The notes: generated by a model not told the origin, from the sequence alone. Positions 44,517-54,254 are shown, counted from the first letter of the stretch. The stretch is 64,000 nucleotides of DNA from Rhodospirillaceae bacterium (GCA_009840595.1 VXNK01000080.1:62001-126000); one strand, 5' to 3'. Translations and numbers: made by a program.

Positions 44517-45746
44517 TTACCCGACCTTCGCGCCGGTGGCGCTGCTGATCATGGTCGCCGGATGGCCGGCGTCGGACAGGGCCTTCAGCACGGCCGCGAC
44601 GTGATCGGCGTCGCGGGTCTCCAGCACGACATCGAGCTCGGCCTGTTTCAGCGGCACGTTGTGGAACAGCCGCTGGTGATAGACCTCGACGATATTGCCG
44701 CCGGCCTCGCCGATCAGCCGGGCGACCGCGCCCAGCACGCCGGGCTGGTCCTGGATCTCGATGCGCAGCCGGACCAGGCGGCCCTGGCGCACCAGGCCGC
44801 GCATCAGGATCGCGGAGAGCACCCGGGAATCGATGTTGCCGCCCGAGACAACCGCGCCGACAGTGCGGCCGGCGAACCGCTCCCGGTTCTCCAGGACGGC
44901 GGCCAGCGCCGCCGCGCCCGCGCCCTCGACCACCGATTTCTCGATTTCGAGCAGCATCAGGACGGCGTTTTCCAGCGCCGGCTCGTCGACCAGCAGAATG
45001 TCCGCAACCTGCCGCCGGACGATCTCCCGGGTGATTTCGCCCGGCCGCTTGACGGCGATGCCTTCGGCGATCGTGGTGCCGCCGGTCCGGATGTCCGCGC
45101 CGGCCAGGCACTGTTTCATCGCCGGGTAGAGCGCCGCCTCGACGCCGAAAATCTCGATGCCGGGTTTCATTTCGGCCGCCATCAGCGCCATGCCGCCGAT
45201 CAGCCCGCCGCCGCCGATCGGCACGACCAGGGCATCGAGGTCCGGGGCGTCCTCCAGCATTTCGAGCGCCGCCGTGCCCTGCCCGGCGATAATGGCCGGG
45301 TCGTCGTAGGGGTGGACGACGGTCAGGCCCTCGCGGTCGGCGATTTCGACGGCATGATCGTAGCTCTCCGCCAGATCGGCGCCGTGCAGGACGATCCGCG
45401 CCCCGAAATGCTCGGTCTGCCGCACCTTGTTGAACGGGGTCTGGGCCGGCATCACGATGGTCGCCGGAATGCCGAGGCGGCGGGCGTGGTAGGCGACGCC
45501 CTGGGCATGATTGCCGGCCGAGGCGGCGATGACGCCGCCCTGCCGCGCGGCCTCGTCGAGCGATGCCAGTTTCACACAGGCCCCGCGGTCCTTGAACGAC
45601 GCGGTGTATTGCAGATTCTCGAATTTCAGCCAGAGCCGGCAGCCGGCGATGTCCGACAGGGTGCGCGAATGCAGCGTCGGCGTGCGCACGATGCGGCCGT
45701 CCAGGAGTTCCGCGGCCCTGCGGATATCCTGCGCGGTTACGGTCAT
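44517..45746 (-). CDS. ilvA: Threonine ammonia-lyase
   Basis: This 409-aa fold-type II PLP enzyme deaminates threonine to 2-oxobutyrate. The PLP lysine is Lys52 in YTASFKDRGACVKL, with ASAGNHAQGVAYHA and the Gly loop PIGGGGLIGGMAL. A single C-terminal ACT domain (about 325-405, LRIEIQDQPGVLGAVARLIGE) is typical of the shorter regulatory or catabolic forms. Its ATG overlaps the stop of the penicillin-acylase gene (ATGA), so it is the third gene of a coupled operon with unrelated-looking partners. Confidence 0.94.
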   Translation of the reverse strand: MTVTAQDIRRAAELLDGRIVRTPTLHSRTLSDIAGCRLWLKFENLQYTASFKDRGACVKLASLDEAARQGGVIAASAGNHAQGVAYHARRLGIPATIVMPAQTPFNKVRQTEHFGARIVLHGADLAESYDHAVEIADREGLTVVHPYDDPAIIAGQGTAALEMLEDAPDLDALVVPIGGGGLIGGMALMAAEMKPGIEIFGVEAALYPAMKQCLAGADIRTGGTTIAEGIAVKRPGEITREIVRRQVADILLVDEPALENAVLMLLEIEKSVVEGAGAAALAAVLENRERFAGRTVGAVVSGGNIDSRVLSAILMRGLVRQGRLVRLRIEIQDQPGVLGAVARLIGEAGGNIVEVYHQRLFHNVPLKQAELDVVLETRDADHVAAVLKALSDAGHPATMISSATGAKVG

Positions 45747-48157
45747 TGTCCGGTCTCCGGAGAGTCGCCTTGCGGCGTGAGGGTCAGGACGCCGACGGCG
45801 CCGCGCCGCGCCGCCGCCTCGTCCGGCGCCAGCCGCCAGTGACGCACGTCGCGCCACTCCTGCACCAGGTTGTCGTAGTATTCGGAATAGGGATTGCCGG
45901 ACTGGCCGCTGCTGAGGGTGAAGCGCGACTTCTTCAGGTCAGAGAAATCGTAGACGCCGCGGAAACCCGGCCCCTGCCGCGTCGCGTAGGAATTGCCGGA
46001 CCGGAAATCGGCCGGCGCCTTGGTCACCGTGAAGCGCGAGCCGTTGGCGGCGATCCGGATCGTGGTCAGCCGGCCGAGCAGCGGGATCGGACCGAACGCC
46101 TGGTGGCGCATTTCGGCATAGTGCAGATCGCCCCAGCGCCAGACCGCCGGATCGTCGCCCAGCCTGTCGGACAGGAAATCGAGCGCAGCTGCGAGACTCG
46201 CCCGGAGAATAGCGGGGCAGTCCTCGGTCGCGTCCGTCCCGACATCGTCGCACCATTGGCGGTGCTTCGTCAGGATGCCGATGACCACGTCCGGCCGGTT
46301 GGAAACGTAGCGCTTCGCCACCTCGCCCAGCTCGTCGGCGTAGAGGCGGCGGTTCAGCTCCCGGAACCAGGCGGCGTAGATCAACGGCTCCGGCCGGGTC
46401 AGCGCCATGGCGCCGTCCCACGCCTTCAACATGTCCAGCACGCGCCGTTGCCGGTCGTCGGCGGGTTCGACTTTCAGCAGCAGCGGCAGGGTGGCGCGGG
46501 CGGCAAGGGAGACGTGGTCCGCCTGCATCCGGGCGACCTCGTCCGGCGTGAAGCGCTCTTTCGCCGCCAGCATCTGCGCGATCCGCGCGGCGCGGTAATG
46601 GTCGCCCCAGCTTTGCGACAGGAAATAGGGATAGTCGCTGCCGGCGATCCGGTTGTTGGCGTTGATGAGCACGCCGCCCGGCGGGTTGAAGCTCTGCGGC
46701 AGCGAATCGAACGGGATGGTGCCGGCGAGCGCGGTCCCGGGATCGGCGCCGTCCTGCGGCAGCCAGCCGGCGCCGGGCCGCTTGCGGATCGGCACGACGC
46801 CCGGAACCAGATAGCCGATATTGCCCGCCGTGTCGGCGTAGAGGAAATTCTGGATCGGGCCGATGAACAGGCGCAGCGCGTTCCTGAATTCCGCCCAGTT
46901 CCTTGCCTTGTTGATCCCGGCAAAGGCGACGGCGCTGGTGTCGGCGCGGCTCAGCCACGGCGCGCGCAGAACGGCGACGCGCCCGTTCTTTTCCCCGTAT
47001 TCCCTCAACTCTTCGTTGTAGTCGAGCGCCGGCCCGTTGCGCGATTCGCGGATCGTCAGCCTCACATCGGCGCCGAAGCGGACCTTGATCGTTTCCGTGC
47101 GGTACTGGAAGGGGACGGACCTGCCGTCGGCCATGTAGCGGTTCGGGTCGGCCGGATCGAGCTTCTCGAGGATGACGTCGTCGGTATCGATGTAGGTGGT
47201 CGTGAGCCCCCACGCGATATGGCCGTTATGGCCCATGATAAGCAGCGGGCCGCCCGGCACCGTGGCGCCGCTCAGCGTCAGGCCCGGCGCGCTGATATGG
47301 GCGACATACCACAGCACCGGCGCGTTCATGCCGAGATGCGGATCGCTCGCCAGGATCGCCGCGCCGGTGGTCGTCCGCCCGGGGCCGAGCGCCCAGACGT
47401 TGGAGGCGCCCCCGCCGCGCACCTCCGCCGGCAGCGCGGCGAGCAGGGCGCCGAAATCCACGCCTTTCAGCAAGCCTTCCCTGTGCGGCCCGACCGTCAC
47501 CGGCGCGTCGCCCGGATAGGGCGGGAAGAGCACCGGAAGCGCTTCCTTGCCCGCCTTTTGGACGATCCGGGCGCGCAGCAGCTCGCCTCGCCAGTCGGTC
47601 GAGAGGCGCACCGCCATCAGCTTGCCCCAGACCAGCGTGTCGGCCGGCTTCCAGGGCTCGAATTCCAGGCCGGTCAGGTTGAATTCCGGCGGCAGCGTAC
47701 CCTTGCGGGTCTTCAGCCACTGGTTGACCCCGGCGGCATAGGCTTCGAGCATCTTCAGCTGGCCGGGCGCGAGATGCTTCACGCTGTCCTGCGCCCGCCG
47801 GTAGAGGCCGAGGGTGCGGAACAGCCGGTCGGCCCTGAGGCCGGGCGGGCCGATGATCTCTGCCAGCCGCCCCTGCCCGGCGCGGCGCTGCATTTCCATC
47901 TGGAACAGGCGGTCCTGGGCATGGACGTAGCCGAGGGCGAACCAGGCGTCGTTTTCCGTCCCGGCGTAGATGTGCGGGATGCCGCGCCGGTCGCGCACGA
48001 TGCTGACCGGTTTTTCGAGGCCGGCAACCGTCACCGGACCGTCCAGCCGGGGCAGCGAGGTGCGGAACCAGAAGAACATGACGACGCCGGCGACCGCCAG
48101 CATCAGGACCAGCGTCGCCGCGATCCGCAGGGTCCAGCGGAGTACGGCCCGGATCAT
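45743..48157 (-). CDS. Penicillin acylase family (Ntn) hydrolase
   Basis: This 804-aa precursor has an N-terminal membrane anchor or signal (about residues 5-31, TLRIAATLVLMLAVAGVVMFFW). An alpha-chain region follows (GIPHIYAGTENDAWFALGYV, QDRLFQMEMQRRAGQGRL). The predicted autocleavage site is before Ser252 (GGGASNVWALGPG), and the beta chain has NRIAGSDYPYFLSQSWGD. It hydrolyses an amide (acyl-amino acid, acyl-homoserine lactone or similar) in the periplasm. It is coupled by 4-bp overlaps to a CoA-transferase and to ilvA. Confidence 0.93.
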   Translation of the reverse strand: MIRAVLRWTLRIAATLVLMLAVAGVVMFFWFRTSLPRLDGPVTVAGLEKPVSIVRDRRGIPHIYAGTENDAWFALGYVHAQDRLFQMEMQRRAGQGRLAEIIGPPGLRADRLFRTLGLYRRAQDSVKHLAPGQLKMLEAYAAGVNQWLKTRKGTLPPEFNLTGLEFEPWKPADTLVWGKLMAVRLSTDWRGELLRARIVQKAGKEALPVLFPPYPGDAPVTVGPHREGLLKGVDFGALLAALPAEVRGGGASNVWALGPGRTTTGAAILASDPHLGMNAPVLWYVAHISAPGLTLSGATVPGGPLLIMGHNGHIAWGLTTTYIDTDDVILEKLDPADPNRYMADGRSVPFQYRTETIKVRFGADVRLTIRESRNGPALDYNEELREYGEKNGRVAVLRAPWLSRADTSAVAFAGINKARNWAEFRNALRLFIGPIQNFLYADTAGNIGYLVPGVVPIRKRPGAGWLPQDGADPGTALAGTIPFDSLPQSFNPPGGVLINANNRIAGSDYPYFLSQSWGDHYRAARIAQMLAAKERFTPDEVARMQADHVSLAARATLPLLLKVEPADDRQRRVLDMLKAWDGAMALTRPEPLIYAAWFRELNRRLYADELGEVAKRYVSNRPDVVIGILTKHRQWCDDVGTDATEDCPAILRASLAAALDFLSDRLGDDPAVWRWGDLHYAEMRHQAFGPIPLLGRLTTIRIAANGSRFTVTKAPADFRSGNSYATRQGPGFRGVYDFSDLKKSRFTLSSGQSGNPYSEYYDNLVQEWRDVRHWRLAPDEAAARRGAVGVLTLTPQGDSPETGQ

Positions 48158-49353
48158 GCCGGGGCCTCGCCGAATTCCGCGCGCAGCCGGGCGCCATGCT
48201 CGTCCAGCCGCGGCGCCGGCGGCCGGGTCGTCCGGTCCGCGTAGGCCGACATCTTGATCGGCAGGCCGGCGAACGCCATCGTGCCGGCGTCGGGATCGTC
48301 GATGTTCACAATCATCTTCCGCGCTGCAATGTGGGCATTCCCGAACAGGTCCGGCACGGTGTTGATCGGCCCGCAGGGGATGTCCGCCGCTTCCAGCAGG
48401 GCATGCCAGTGGTCGCTCGTCCCCGTGGCCAGGACGGCTTCGATCTCCGCTTTCAACGCATCGACATGGGCCAGCCTGTCGGCAAGGGTCGCAAAGCGCG
48501 GATCGTCCGGCCAGTCCGGCCGCCCGACCGTTTCGGAGAAGCGCCGGAACATGTCCTCGTGGCCGGCGGCGACGACGATATGGCCGTCGGCGGTGCGGAA
48601 GGCGTCGAACGGCGCAACCGACGGATGCCGGGCGCCGAGCGGGCCGGGCGCGACGCCGGTCGCGCTGTAGCGGGCGACGGCGTTTTCCAGCAGGGCGACC
48701 TGGCTGTCGAGCATGGCGACGTCGACCATCATGCCCTCGCCGGTCCGGTTGCGGTGCTGCAGGGCCGAGACGACGCCGAGCGCCGTGAACAGCCCGGCCG
48801 CGATATCGCCGATCGACATGCCGACGCGGGTCGGCGGGCCGCCGGGATGGCCGGTGATGCTCACGATGCCGCCCATCGCCTGGACCACCATGTCGTAGGC
48901 CGGGCGATGACTGTAGGGTCCGGTCTGGCCGAAGCCGCTGGTCGCGGCATAGACCAGGCGCGGGTTCAGGCCTTTCAACGCGTCCCAGCCGTAACCCAGC
49001 TTCTCCATCGTGCCGGCGCGGTAGTTCTCGTAGAGCACGTCGGCGCGCCGGAGCATCGCTTCGAAGACCCGGCGGTCGGCGGCATCCTTGAGATCGAGGA
49101 CGATCGATTCCTTGCCCCGGTTGAGCGACATGAAATAGGCGCTCTGGCCGGCGACATGGGGCCCGATCTCGCGCGCCGGGTCACCGCCCGGCGGCTCGAC
49201 CTTGACGATGCGCGCGCCGAGTTCGCCGAGCAGCATGGTGCCGTAGGGCCCGGCGAGCGCGCGGGTCAGGTCGATCACGGTAACGCCGGCGAGCGGGCCG
49301 GCAAGCGGACCCGCAGCTTCGGGCCGGGCGTCATTTTCCTGGGGTACCGTCAT
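48154..49353 (-). CDS. CaiB/BaiF (class III) CoA-transferase
   Basis: This 399-aa class III CoA-transferase has GVTVIDLTRALAGPYGTMLLGELGARIVKVE, SLNRGKESIVLDLK and the catalytic Asp154 in RPAYDMVVQAMGG. The substrate cannot be told from the sequence. It is the first gene of the coupled trio with the penicillin-acylase-like hydrolase and ilvA. The start ATG 49353 matches the family; the open frame runs much further but only antisense to the divergent hydrolase gene. Confidence 0.92.
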   Translation of the reverse strand: MTVPQENDARPEAAGPLAGPLAGVTVIDLTRALAGPYGTMLLGELGARIVKVEPPGGDPAREIGPHVAGQSAYFMSLNRGKESIVLDLKDAADRRVFEAMLRRADVLYENYRAGTMEKLGYGWDALKGLNPRLVYAATSGFGQTGPYSHRPAYDMVVQAMGGIVSITGHPGGPPTRVGMSIGDIAAGLFTALGVVSALQHRNRTGEGMMVDVAMLDSQVALLENAVARYSATGVAPGPLGARHPSVAPFDAFRTADGHIVVAAGHEDMFRRFSETVGRPDWPDDPRFATLADRLAHVDALKAEIEAVLATGTSDHWHALLEAADIPCGPINTVPDLFGNAHIAARKMIVNIDDPDAGTMAFAGLPIKMSAYADRTTRPPAPRLDEHGARLRAEFGEAPA

Positions 49354-49464
49354 GGGCTTCCCATAACGCGAAGCGGGAGCGGCCGCCATGCCCTTCGGCG
49401 GCAGCCGGCGCCGCGCGGCGGTAGGGCCATTCGATTCGGGCGACAGCCGTGGCATATAGGCGGC

Positions 49465-50460
49465 ATGGACGGCCCCGCAACCGCCGCACACGCAATCGCG
49501 AATTTCCGGCCGCGCGCGCCCTGGTGGGGCGGCGATCTGCAGACCCTGCGCAACGCGCTGGTCCGCCAGCGCATCGACCTGTCGCCCTGGCCGGAGGAAA
49601 CCCTGCGCTTCGACATGCCGGACGGCTCCGGCGACGTCCTGACCGGCAGGCTGGCCGTCCCGCACGGCGCGGCGAACCGGCCGCTGGTCGTCCTGATCCA
49701 CGGCCTGACCGGCTGCGAGGACAGCATCCATGTCCGGGCGAGCGCGCGGGCCCTGTTGCAGGCCGGTTTCCCCGCCCTCCGGCTCAACCTGCGCGGCGCC
49801 GGGCCGACCGTCGGCCTGTGCCGCGAACAGTATCACGCCGGCCGCACGGAGGATTTCCGGGCGGTGCTGCGGCAGATCCCGGACCGGCTCGCCCGCAACG
49901 GCCTCGCGGCGGTCGGCTATTCGCTGGGCGGCAGCATGCTGCTCAAATATCTCGGCGAGGAAGGCCGGGCCGCGCCGCTGCGCGCGGCGGCCGCGGTTTC
50001 GGTGCCGATCGATCTTGCGGCGGCCTGCGGCCGGTTCCATCGCGGGCGCAACTGGCTCTACAAGCGCTACCTGCTCGATCGCATGAAGCGCGATACGTTC
50101 CGCGCACGCGGCGGCCTGCCCGAACGATGGCGCGAGCCGGTGCGGCGGGCGCGGGCGATCCGGGACTACGACGCCGGCTACATCGCGCCGCGCTACGGCT
50201 TCGGCACCGCGGAGCGCTACTATGCCGAATGCTCGGCGACGCGCTTCATGCCGGCGGTCCGCGTTCCGACACTGATCGTCCATGCGCGCGACGATCCCTG
50301 GATTGCGCCGGAACCCTACGAGCGGTTCGATTGGGCGGGCGCGCCGGCCCTGATCCCCTGCCTGCACGACAGCGGCGGCCATGTCGGCTTCCACGGCCGC
50401 GGCGGCCGGGAGACCTGGCACGACCGGTATATCGCAACGTTCCTGTCGGGCACGGCTTGA
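49465..50460 (+). CDS. YheT-family alpha/beta hydrolase
   Basis: This 331-aa alpha/beta hydrolase of the YheT/ABHD1-3 group begins with a characteristic WWGGDLQTL segment. It has the oxyanion region LVVLIHGLTGCEDS, nucleophile Ser153 in AVGYSLGGSMLLKYLG, an Asp in VHARDDPWI and His in DSGGHVGFHG. The true substrate is unknown. It is divergent from the CoA-transferase gene. Confidence 0.9.
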   Translation: MDGPATAAHAIANFRPRAPWWGGDLQTLRNALVRQRIDLSPWPEETLRFDMPDGSGDVLTGRLAVPHGAANRPLVVLIHGLTGCEDSIHVRASARALLQAGFPALRLNLRGAGPTVGLCREQYHAGRTEDFRAVLRQIPDRLARNGLAAVGYSLGGSMLLKYLGEEGRAAPLRAAAAVSVPIDLAAACGRFHRGRNWLYKRYLLDRMKRDTFRARGGLPERWREPVRRARAIRDYDAGYIAPRYGFGTAERYYAECSATRFMPAVRVPTLIVHARDDPWIAPEPYERFDWAGAPALIPCLHDSGGHVGFHGRGGRETWHDRYIATFLSGTA

Positions 50461-50552
50461 GGGCTGAAGTTTTCGGCCGGATTCGGCCACGACCCGGCCC
50501 GCATCCATTCTCCGCATGGCCTCCACTTGGCCTCCACATGGCCTTGACGCGG

Positions 50553-50570
50553 TAAGGAATATTCCTTACG
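50553..50570. promoter_or_regulatory. 18-bp perfect palindrome, PrlF-YhaV operator
   Basis: GTAAGGAATATTCCTTAC is perfectly self-complementary, directly follows a TTGACG hexamer (50545) and lies 32 bp before the antitoxin ATG. This is the expected place for autoregulation by the AbrB-type antitoxin/toxin complex. Confidence 0.8.
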
Positions 50571-50601
50571 ACGATGCGCGGCACAAAAGGGAGCGCCGGT
50601 C

Positions 50602-50946
50602 ATGCCGATCATCCACGAAATCGCCACGATGACTGCGAAGGGCCAGATCACCCTGCCCAGGACGGTTCGCCGGGCGCTGGGGGTCGATGTCGGCGCCAAG
50701 GTGGCCTTCGAACTCCGCGAGGACGGACAGATCGTCGTCAGCCGGGCCGACGCCGAGCACGAAGATCCGGCCATCGCCGCGTTTCTCGACCTGCTCGCCG
50801 GCGATATCCGGGCCGGGCGGCACGTTCGGGCGATCCCGGACGATCTGGCGCAGAATATGCTCGAACAGGCGCAACGCGAGGCGGGACCGGAAGGCGATAT
50901 CGACGGGGACATCGACGGGGACATCGACGGCGCCGTCGCCCTCTGA
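50602..50946 (+). CDS. prlF: Type II antitoxin PrlF (SpoVT/AbrB fold)
   Basis: This 114-aa antitoxin has the swapped-hairpin AbrB domain (TMTAKGQITLPRTVRRALGVDVG, FELREDGQIVVSRA) and a PrlF-type C-terminus (DPAIAAFLDLLAGDI). The extreme C-terminus has a 12-bp triplication giving GDIDGDIDGDIDG, an acidic tail that may lie in the toxin interface. The stop overlaps the toxin start (TGATG). A good GGGAG Shine-Dalgarno is present. Confidence 0.9.
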   Translation: MPIIHEIATMTAKGQITLPRTVRRALGVDVGAKVAFELREDGQIVVSRADAEHEDPAIAAFLDLLAGDIRAGRHVRAIPDDLAQNMLEQAQREAGPEGDIDGDIDGDIDGAVAL

Positions 50947-51389
50947 TGCAGCGCCACGGATGGACGCTGCTGTTCCACGATTGCCTCATCGGCCAGTTGC
51001 GCAGGCTCCACAGCGCAGCCCAGCGCGCGCAACGAAACGATCCGGCGGGCTTCGCCTCCAATGCGAACGTCAAGTTGTTCCGTGCCTTGAGCCGGCTGAT
51101 GCTGGAAGTCATCCCGCAGGATCCGTCCCGGGACGATTACCGCCAGGGCGGCACGCTCGGCCCGCGCTACCGCCATTGGCGGCGCGCCAGGATCGGCAGG
51201 CGGTTCCGATTGTTCTTCCGCTATGACGCGAGGGCGAAGGTCATCGTCTACGCGTGGGTCAACGACCGGTCGACGCTGCGTTCCTCGGGGAGCAGGGCCG
51301 ATCCGTACACGGTCTTCGCCAGGATGCTCGCGCGGGGAAATCCGCCCGACGACTGGGCCTCATTGATGAACGAATCCGGGCAGGACTGA
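50946..51389 (+). CDS. yhaV: Type II toxin YhaV (RelE-like RNase)
   Basis: This 147-aa protein matches YhaV along its length: HGWTLLFHDCLIGQLRRL, IPQDPSRDDYRQGGTLGPRYRHWRRARIG, RFRLFFRYDARAKVIVYAWVNDR and DPYTVFARMLARGNPPDDW. YhaV is a ribosome-dependent or mRNA-cleaving RNase toxin inhibited by PrlF. The key basic residues (RYRHWRRAR) look intact, so the toxin is probably functional. Confidence 0.92.
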   Translation: MQRHGWTLLFHDCLIGQLRRLHSAAQRAQRNDPAGFASNANVKLFRALSRLMLEVIPQDPSRDDYRQGGTLGPRYRHWRRARIGRRFRLFFRYDARAKVIVYAWVNDRSTLRSSGSRADPYTVFARMLARGNPPDDWASLMNESGQD

Positions 51390-51470
51390 GAGTCAGGGAA
51401 GTAACCGCCGCCGGACGGTGGCGCGAACCGGTGCGCTGCGCCCGGACGGTTCGGGCTGAGGCAGGAGAGA

Positions 51471-53105
51471 TCAGCCCGCCGCCCGCTCGCGCAGCCGGAA
51501 CTTCTGGATCTTGCCGGTCGAGGTCTTGGGCAGTTCGCCGAACACGACGGCGGTCGGGCATTTGTAGTGCGCCAGCCGGCCGCGGCACCATTCGATGACT
51601 TCCGCTTCGGTGAGCGCCGCGCCGGGGCGCAGACCGACGAACGCGCAGGGCGTCTCTTCCCATTTCTCATGCGGCTTGGCGACCACCGCGGCCTCGGCGA
51701 TGTCGGGATGGGCGTAAAGCGCCGCCTCGACCTCGATCGACGAGATGTTCTCGCCGCCGGAAATGATGATGTCCTTGGAGCGGTCGCGGATCTGGACATA
51801 GCCGTCGGGATGCCAGACCGCGAGGTCGCCGGTATGGAACCAGCCGCCCCTGAACGCGGCCTCGGTCGCCTTCGGGTTCTTCAGATAGCCTTTCATGATC
51901 GAGTTGCCGCGATGGAGGATCTCGCCCATCGTCACGCCGTCGCGCGGCACCGGCTCCAGGGTTTCCGGATCTGCCACGATCATGCCGCCATCCATGGTCG
52001 GATAGGCGACGCCCTGGCGCGCCTGCCGCTCGGCCAGCGCGCCGGCGGCAAGACCTTCCCAGTCCTCCTGCCAGGCGCAATGGGAACTTGGCCCGAACGC
52101 CTCGGTGAGGCCGTAGACGTGGGTCACGTCGAAGCCCAGCTTCGCGATGCCTTCGAGGACCGCGGGCGCCGGTGCAGAACCCGCGGTGTACACCTTGACG
52201 GACTGATCGAACGGCACCCGGTCCTCCTCAGGCGCGTTGATCAGGGTCGAGAGCACGATCGGCGCGCCGCACATGTGGGTGACGCCGTTGTCGGCGATGG
52301 ACTGGAAGATCGCCCGCGCCTCGACCTTGCGCAGGCCGACATGGGTGCCGCCCATGATCGCGACGCTCCACGGGAAGCACCAGCCGGCGGCGTGGAACAT
52401 CGGCAGGGTCCACAGATAGACCGGCCGGTGCGGCATCGCCCAGGTGACCGCGTTGCCGAGCGCCTCCATGTAGGCGCCGCGGGCGTGGTAGACGACGCCC
52501 TTCGGGTCGCCCGTGGTGCCGGAGGTGTAGGACAGCGCGATCGCCTGCCATTCGTCCTCGATGCCGGGCCAGTCGAAATCCGGGTCGCCTTCGGCGATCA
52601 GCGCCTCATAGTCCAGATCGCCCAGGCGTTTGCCGCCGGGGCCCTCGCTGTCGTCGATGTCGATGACGAGCGGACTGACCCTGGCCAGCCCGAGGGCGGC
52701 CTCGATTGTCGGCGCAAACTCGGTGTCGGTCAGCAGGACCTTCGCCCCGCCGTGATCGAGGATGAAGGCGATGATCGCCGCATCGAGCCGGATGTTGAGC
52801 GGATTGAGCACGGCGCCGATCATCGGCACGCCGAAATGGGCTTCCAGGCTCTCCGGCGTGTTCGACCCCATGAGCGCGACCGTATCGCCCGTGCCGATGC
52901 CGCGCTTCGCCAGCGCGCTCGCCAGCCGAACCGAGCGCTCGCGCTGCTCGGCATAGGTGAAGCGCCGGGCGCCGTGGATCATCGCGGTCCGGCCGGGATA
53001 CGCCTCCGCCGCCCGCTCCAGGAAACGGCTCGGGTGCATCGGCATGTAGTTGGCGGGAGTCTTGTCGAGATCGGTCTCGAACGGGTTCGGGCCGGCGGCG
53101 CTCAT
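51471..53105 (-). CDS. AMP-forming acyl-CoA synthetase
   Basis: This 544-aa ANL-superfamily ligase has the P-loop-like motif LSYTSGTTGDPKGVVYHARGAY, VYGLTEAFGPS, GGWFHTGDLAVWHPDGY and the C-terminal catalytic loop FRLRERAAG/KTSTGKIQKF (A10 lysine). The sequence is closest in style to medium/long-chain fatty-acid CoA ligases. Its substrate is unresolved. It is a stand-alone minus-strand gene, convergent with yhaV. Confidence 0.92.
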   Translation of the reverse strand: MSAAGPNPFETDLDKTPANYMPMHPSRFLERAAEAYPGRTAMIHGARRFTYAEQRERSVRLASALAKRGIGTGDTVALMGSNTPESLEAHFGVPMIGAVLNPLNIRLDAAIIAFILDHGGAKVLLTDTEFAPTIEAALGLARVSPLVIDIDDSEGPGGKRLGDLDYEALIAEGDPDFDWPGIEDEWQAIALSYTSGTTGDPKGVVYHARGAYMEALGNAVTWAMPHRPVYLWTLPMFHAAGWCFPWSVAIMGGTHVGLRKVEARAIFQSIADNGVTHMCGAPIVLSTLINAPEEDRVPFDQSVKVYTAGSAPAPAVLEGIAKLGFDVTHVYGLTEAFGPSSHCAWQEDWEGLAAGALAERQARQGVAYPTMDGGMIVADPETLEPVPRDGVTMGEILHRGNSIMKGYLKNPKATEAAFRGGWFHTGDLAVWHPDGYVQIRDRSKDIIISGGENISSIEVEAALYAHPDIAEAAVVAKPHEKWEETPCAFVGLRPGAALTEAEVIEWCRGRLAHYKCPTAVVFGELPKTSTGKIQKFRLRERAAG

Positions 53106-53211
53106 CCGATCCTCCGTTGGCGGCTCATGTTCGCGGCGACCCTAGCCCGGATTTCTCCCCGATGTCATGGCCCGCGGGGCGCCGGCGGCCCGGATACGGC
53201 GGGCGGGCCTC

Positions 53212-54174
53212 TCAGTCCGGCGCGGCCCGGCCGTGCGGGCGCATCAGGTCGAGTTCCGGCCCCTTCGGTACGATGCCGGTCGGGTTGATGCGCAGCTGGC
53301 TGCCGTAATAGTGCCGCTTGATGTGGTCCATGTTCACCGTATCGGCGACGCCGGGCTGCTGGTAGAGGTCGCGCAGGTAGTTGCCCAGGTTGGGATAGTC
53401 CGCGATCCGGCGCTTGTTGCACTTGAAATGGCCGACATAGACGGCGTCGAAGCGCACCAGGGTCGGGAACAGCCGCCAGTCCGCCTCGGTGATCCGGTCG
53501 CCGACCAGATAGCGCTGCCTGCCCAGCCGGGCCTCCAGCTCGTCCAGGGTCGCGAACAGCGCCTCGAATGCCGCCTCGTAGGCCTCCTGGCTCCGCGCGA
53601 AGCCGGTCTTGTACACGCCGTTGTTGACATGCTCGTAAACCGGTTCGTTCACCGCATCGATCTCGCGCTGCAGGGGCGGCGGATAGAAATCCGGCTCGCC
53701 GTCGCCCCAGGCATTGAACGCCGTATTGAGCATCCGGACGATCTCGGACGATTCGTTGTTGACGATGGTCGCTTCCTTGCGGTCCCACAGCACGGGGACG
53801 GACACCCGGCCGGTATAGTCGTCCTTCGCGGCCCCGTAGATGTCGCGCAGATAGCGGGCGCCGTTGACGCCGTCGGGAATACAGTCGGGACCGTCGCTGA
53901 AATGCCAGCCCTCGTCGCTCATGTGCGGATCGACGACCGATATCGAAACCGCGTCCTCCAGCCGCCGCAGCGCACGAAAGATCGTCGTGCGGTGCGCCCA
54001 CGGGCAGGCGTGCGAGACATAGAGGTGATAGCGGCCCGGCTCGGCCGGAAATCCCGACGACCCGTCGGCGGTGACGAAATCGCGGAACGACGTGGTCGCC
54101 CGCTGGAAGCTGCCGTCGGCTGCGAAGGCGGTTCGCTCTTCCTTGTGCCACACGCCGTCGATCATCACGCCCAT
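53212..54174 (-). CDS. Glutathionyl-hydroquinone reductase (Xi-class GST)
   Basis: This 320-aa member of the YqjG/PcpF/ECM4 group has the catalytic Cys57 in SHACPWAHRTTIFRAL and GFPAEPGRYHLYVS just before it. The C-terminal GST helical domain contains YLVGDRITEADWRLFPTLVRFDAVYVGHFKC. It reduces glutathionyl-hydroquinones. The protein is complete, with the start ATG at 54174. Confidence 0.94.
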   Translation of the reverse strand: MGVMIDGVWHKEERTAFAADGSFQRATTSFRDFVTADGSSGFPAEPGRYHLYVSHACPWAHRTTIFRALRRLEDAVSISVVDPHMSDEGWHFSDGPDCIPDGVNGARYLRDIYGAAKDDYTGRVSVPVLWDRKEATIVNNESSEIVRMLNTAFNAWGDGEPDFYPPPLQREIDAVNEPVYEHVNNGVYKTGFARSQEAYEAAFEALFATLDELEARLGRQRYLVGDRITEADWRLFPTLVRFDAVYVGHFKCNKRRIADYPNLGNYLRDLYQQPGVADTVNMDHIKRHYYGSQLRINPTGIVPKGPELDLMRPHGRAAPD

Positions 54175-54254
54175 GGTGCCGTCTCCGAGTGTCTGCGGGC
54201 CGGCGCCGCAATGCCCGTGCCGGGCGCGCGGCCGCGGTATGGTGGATTATCCCG

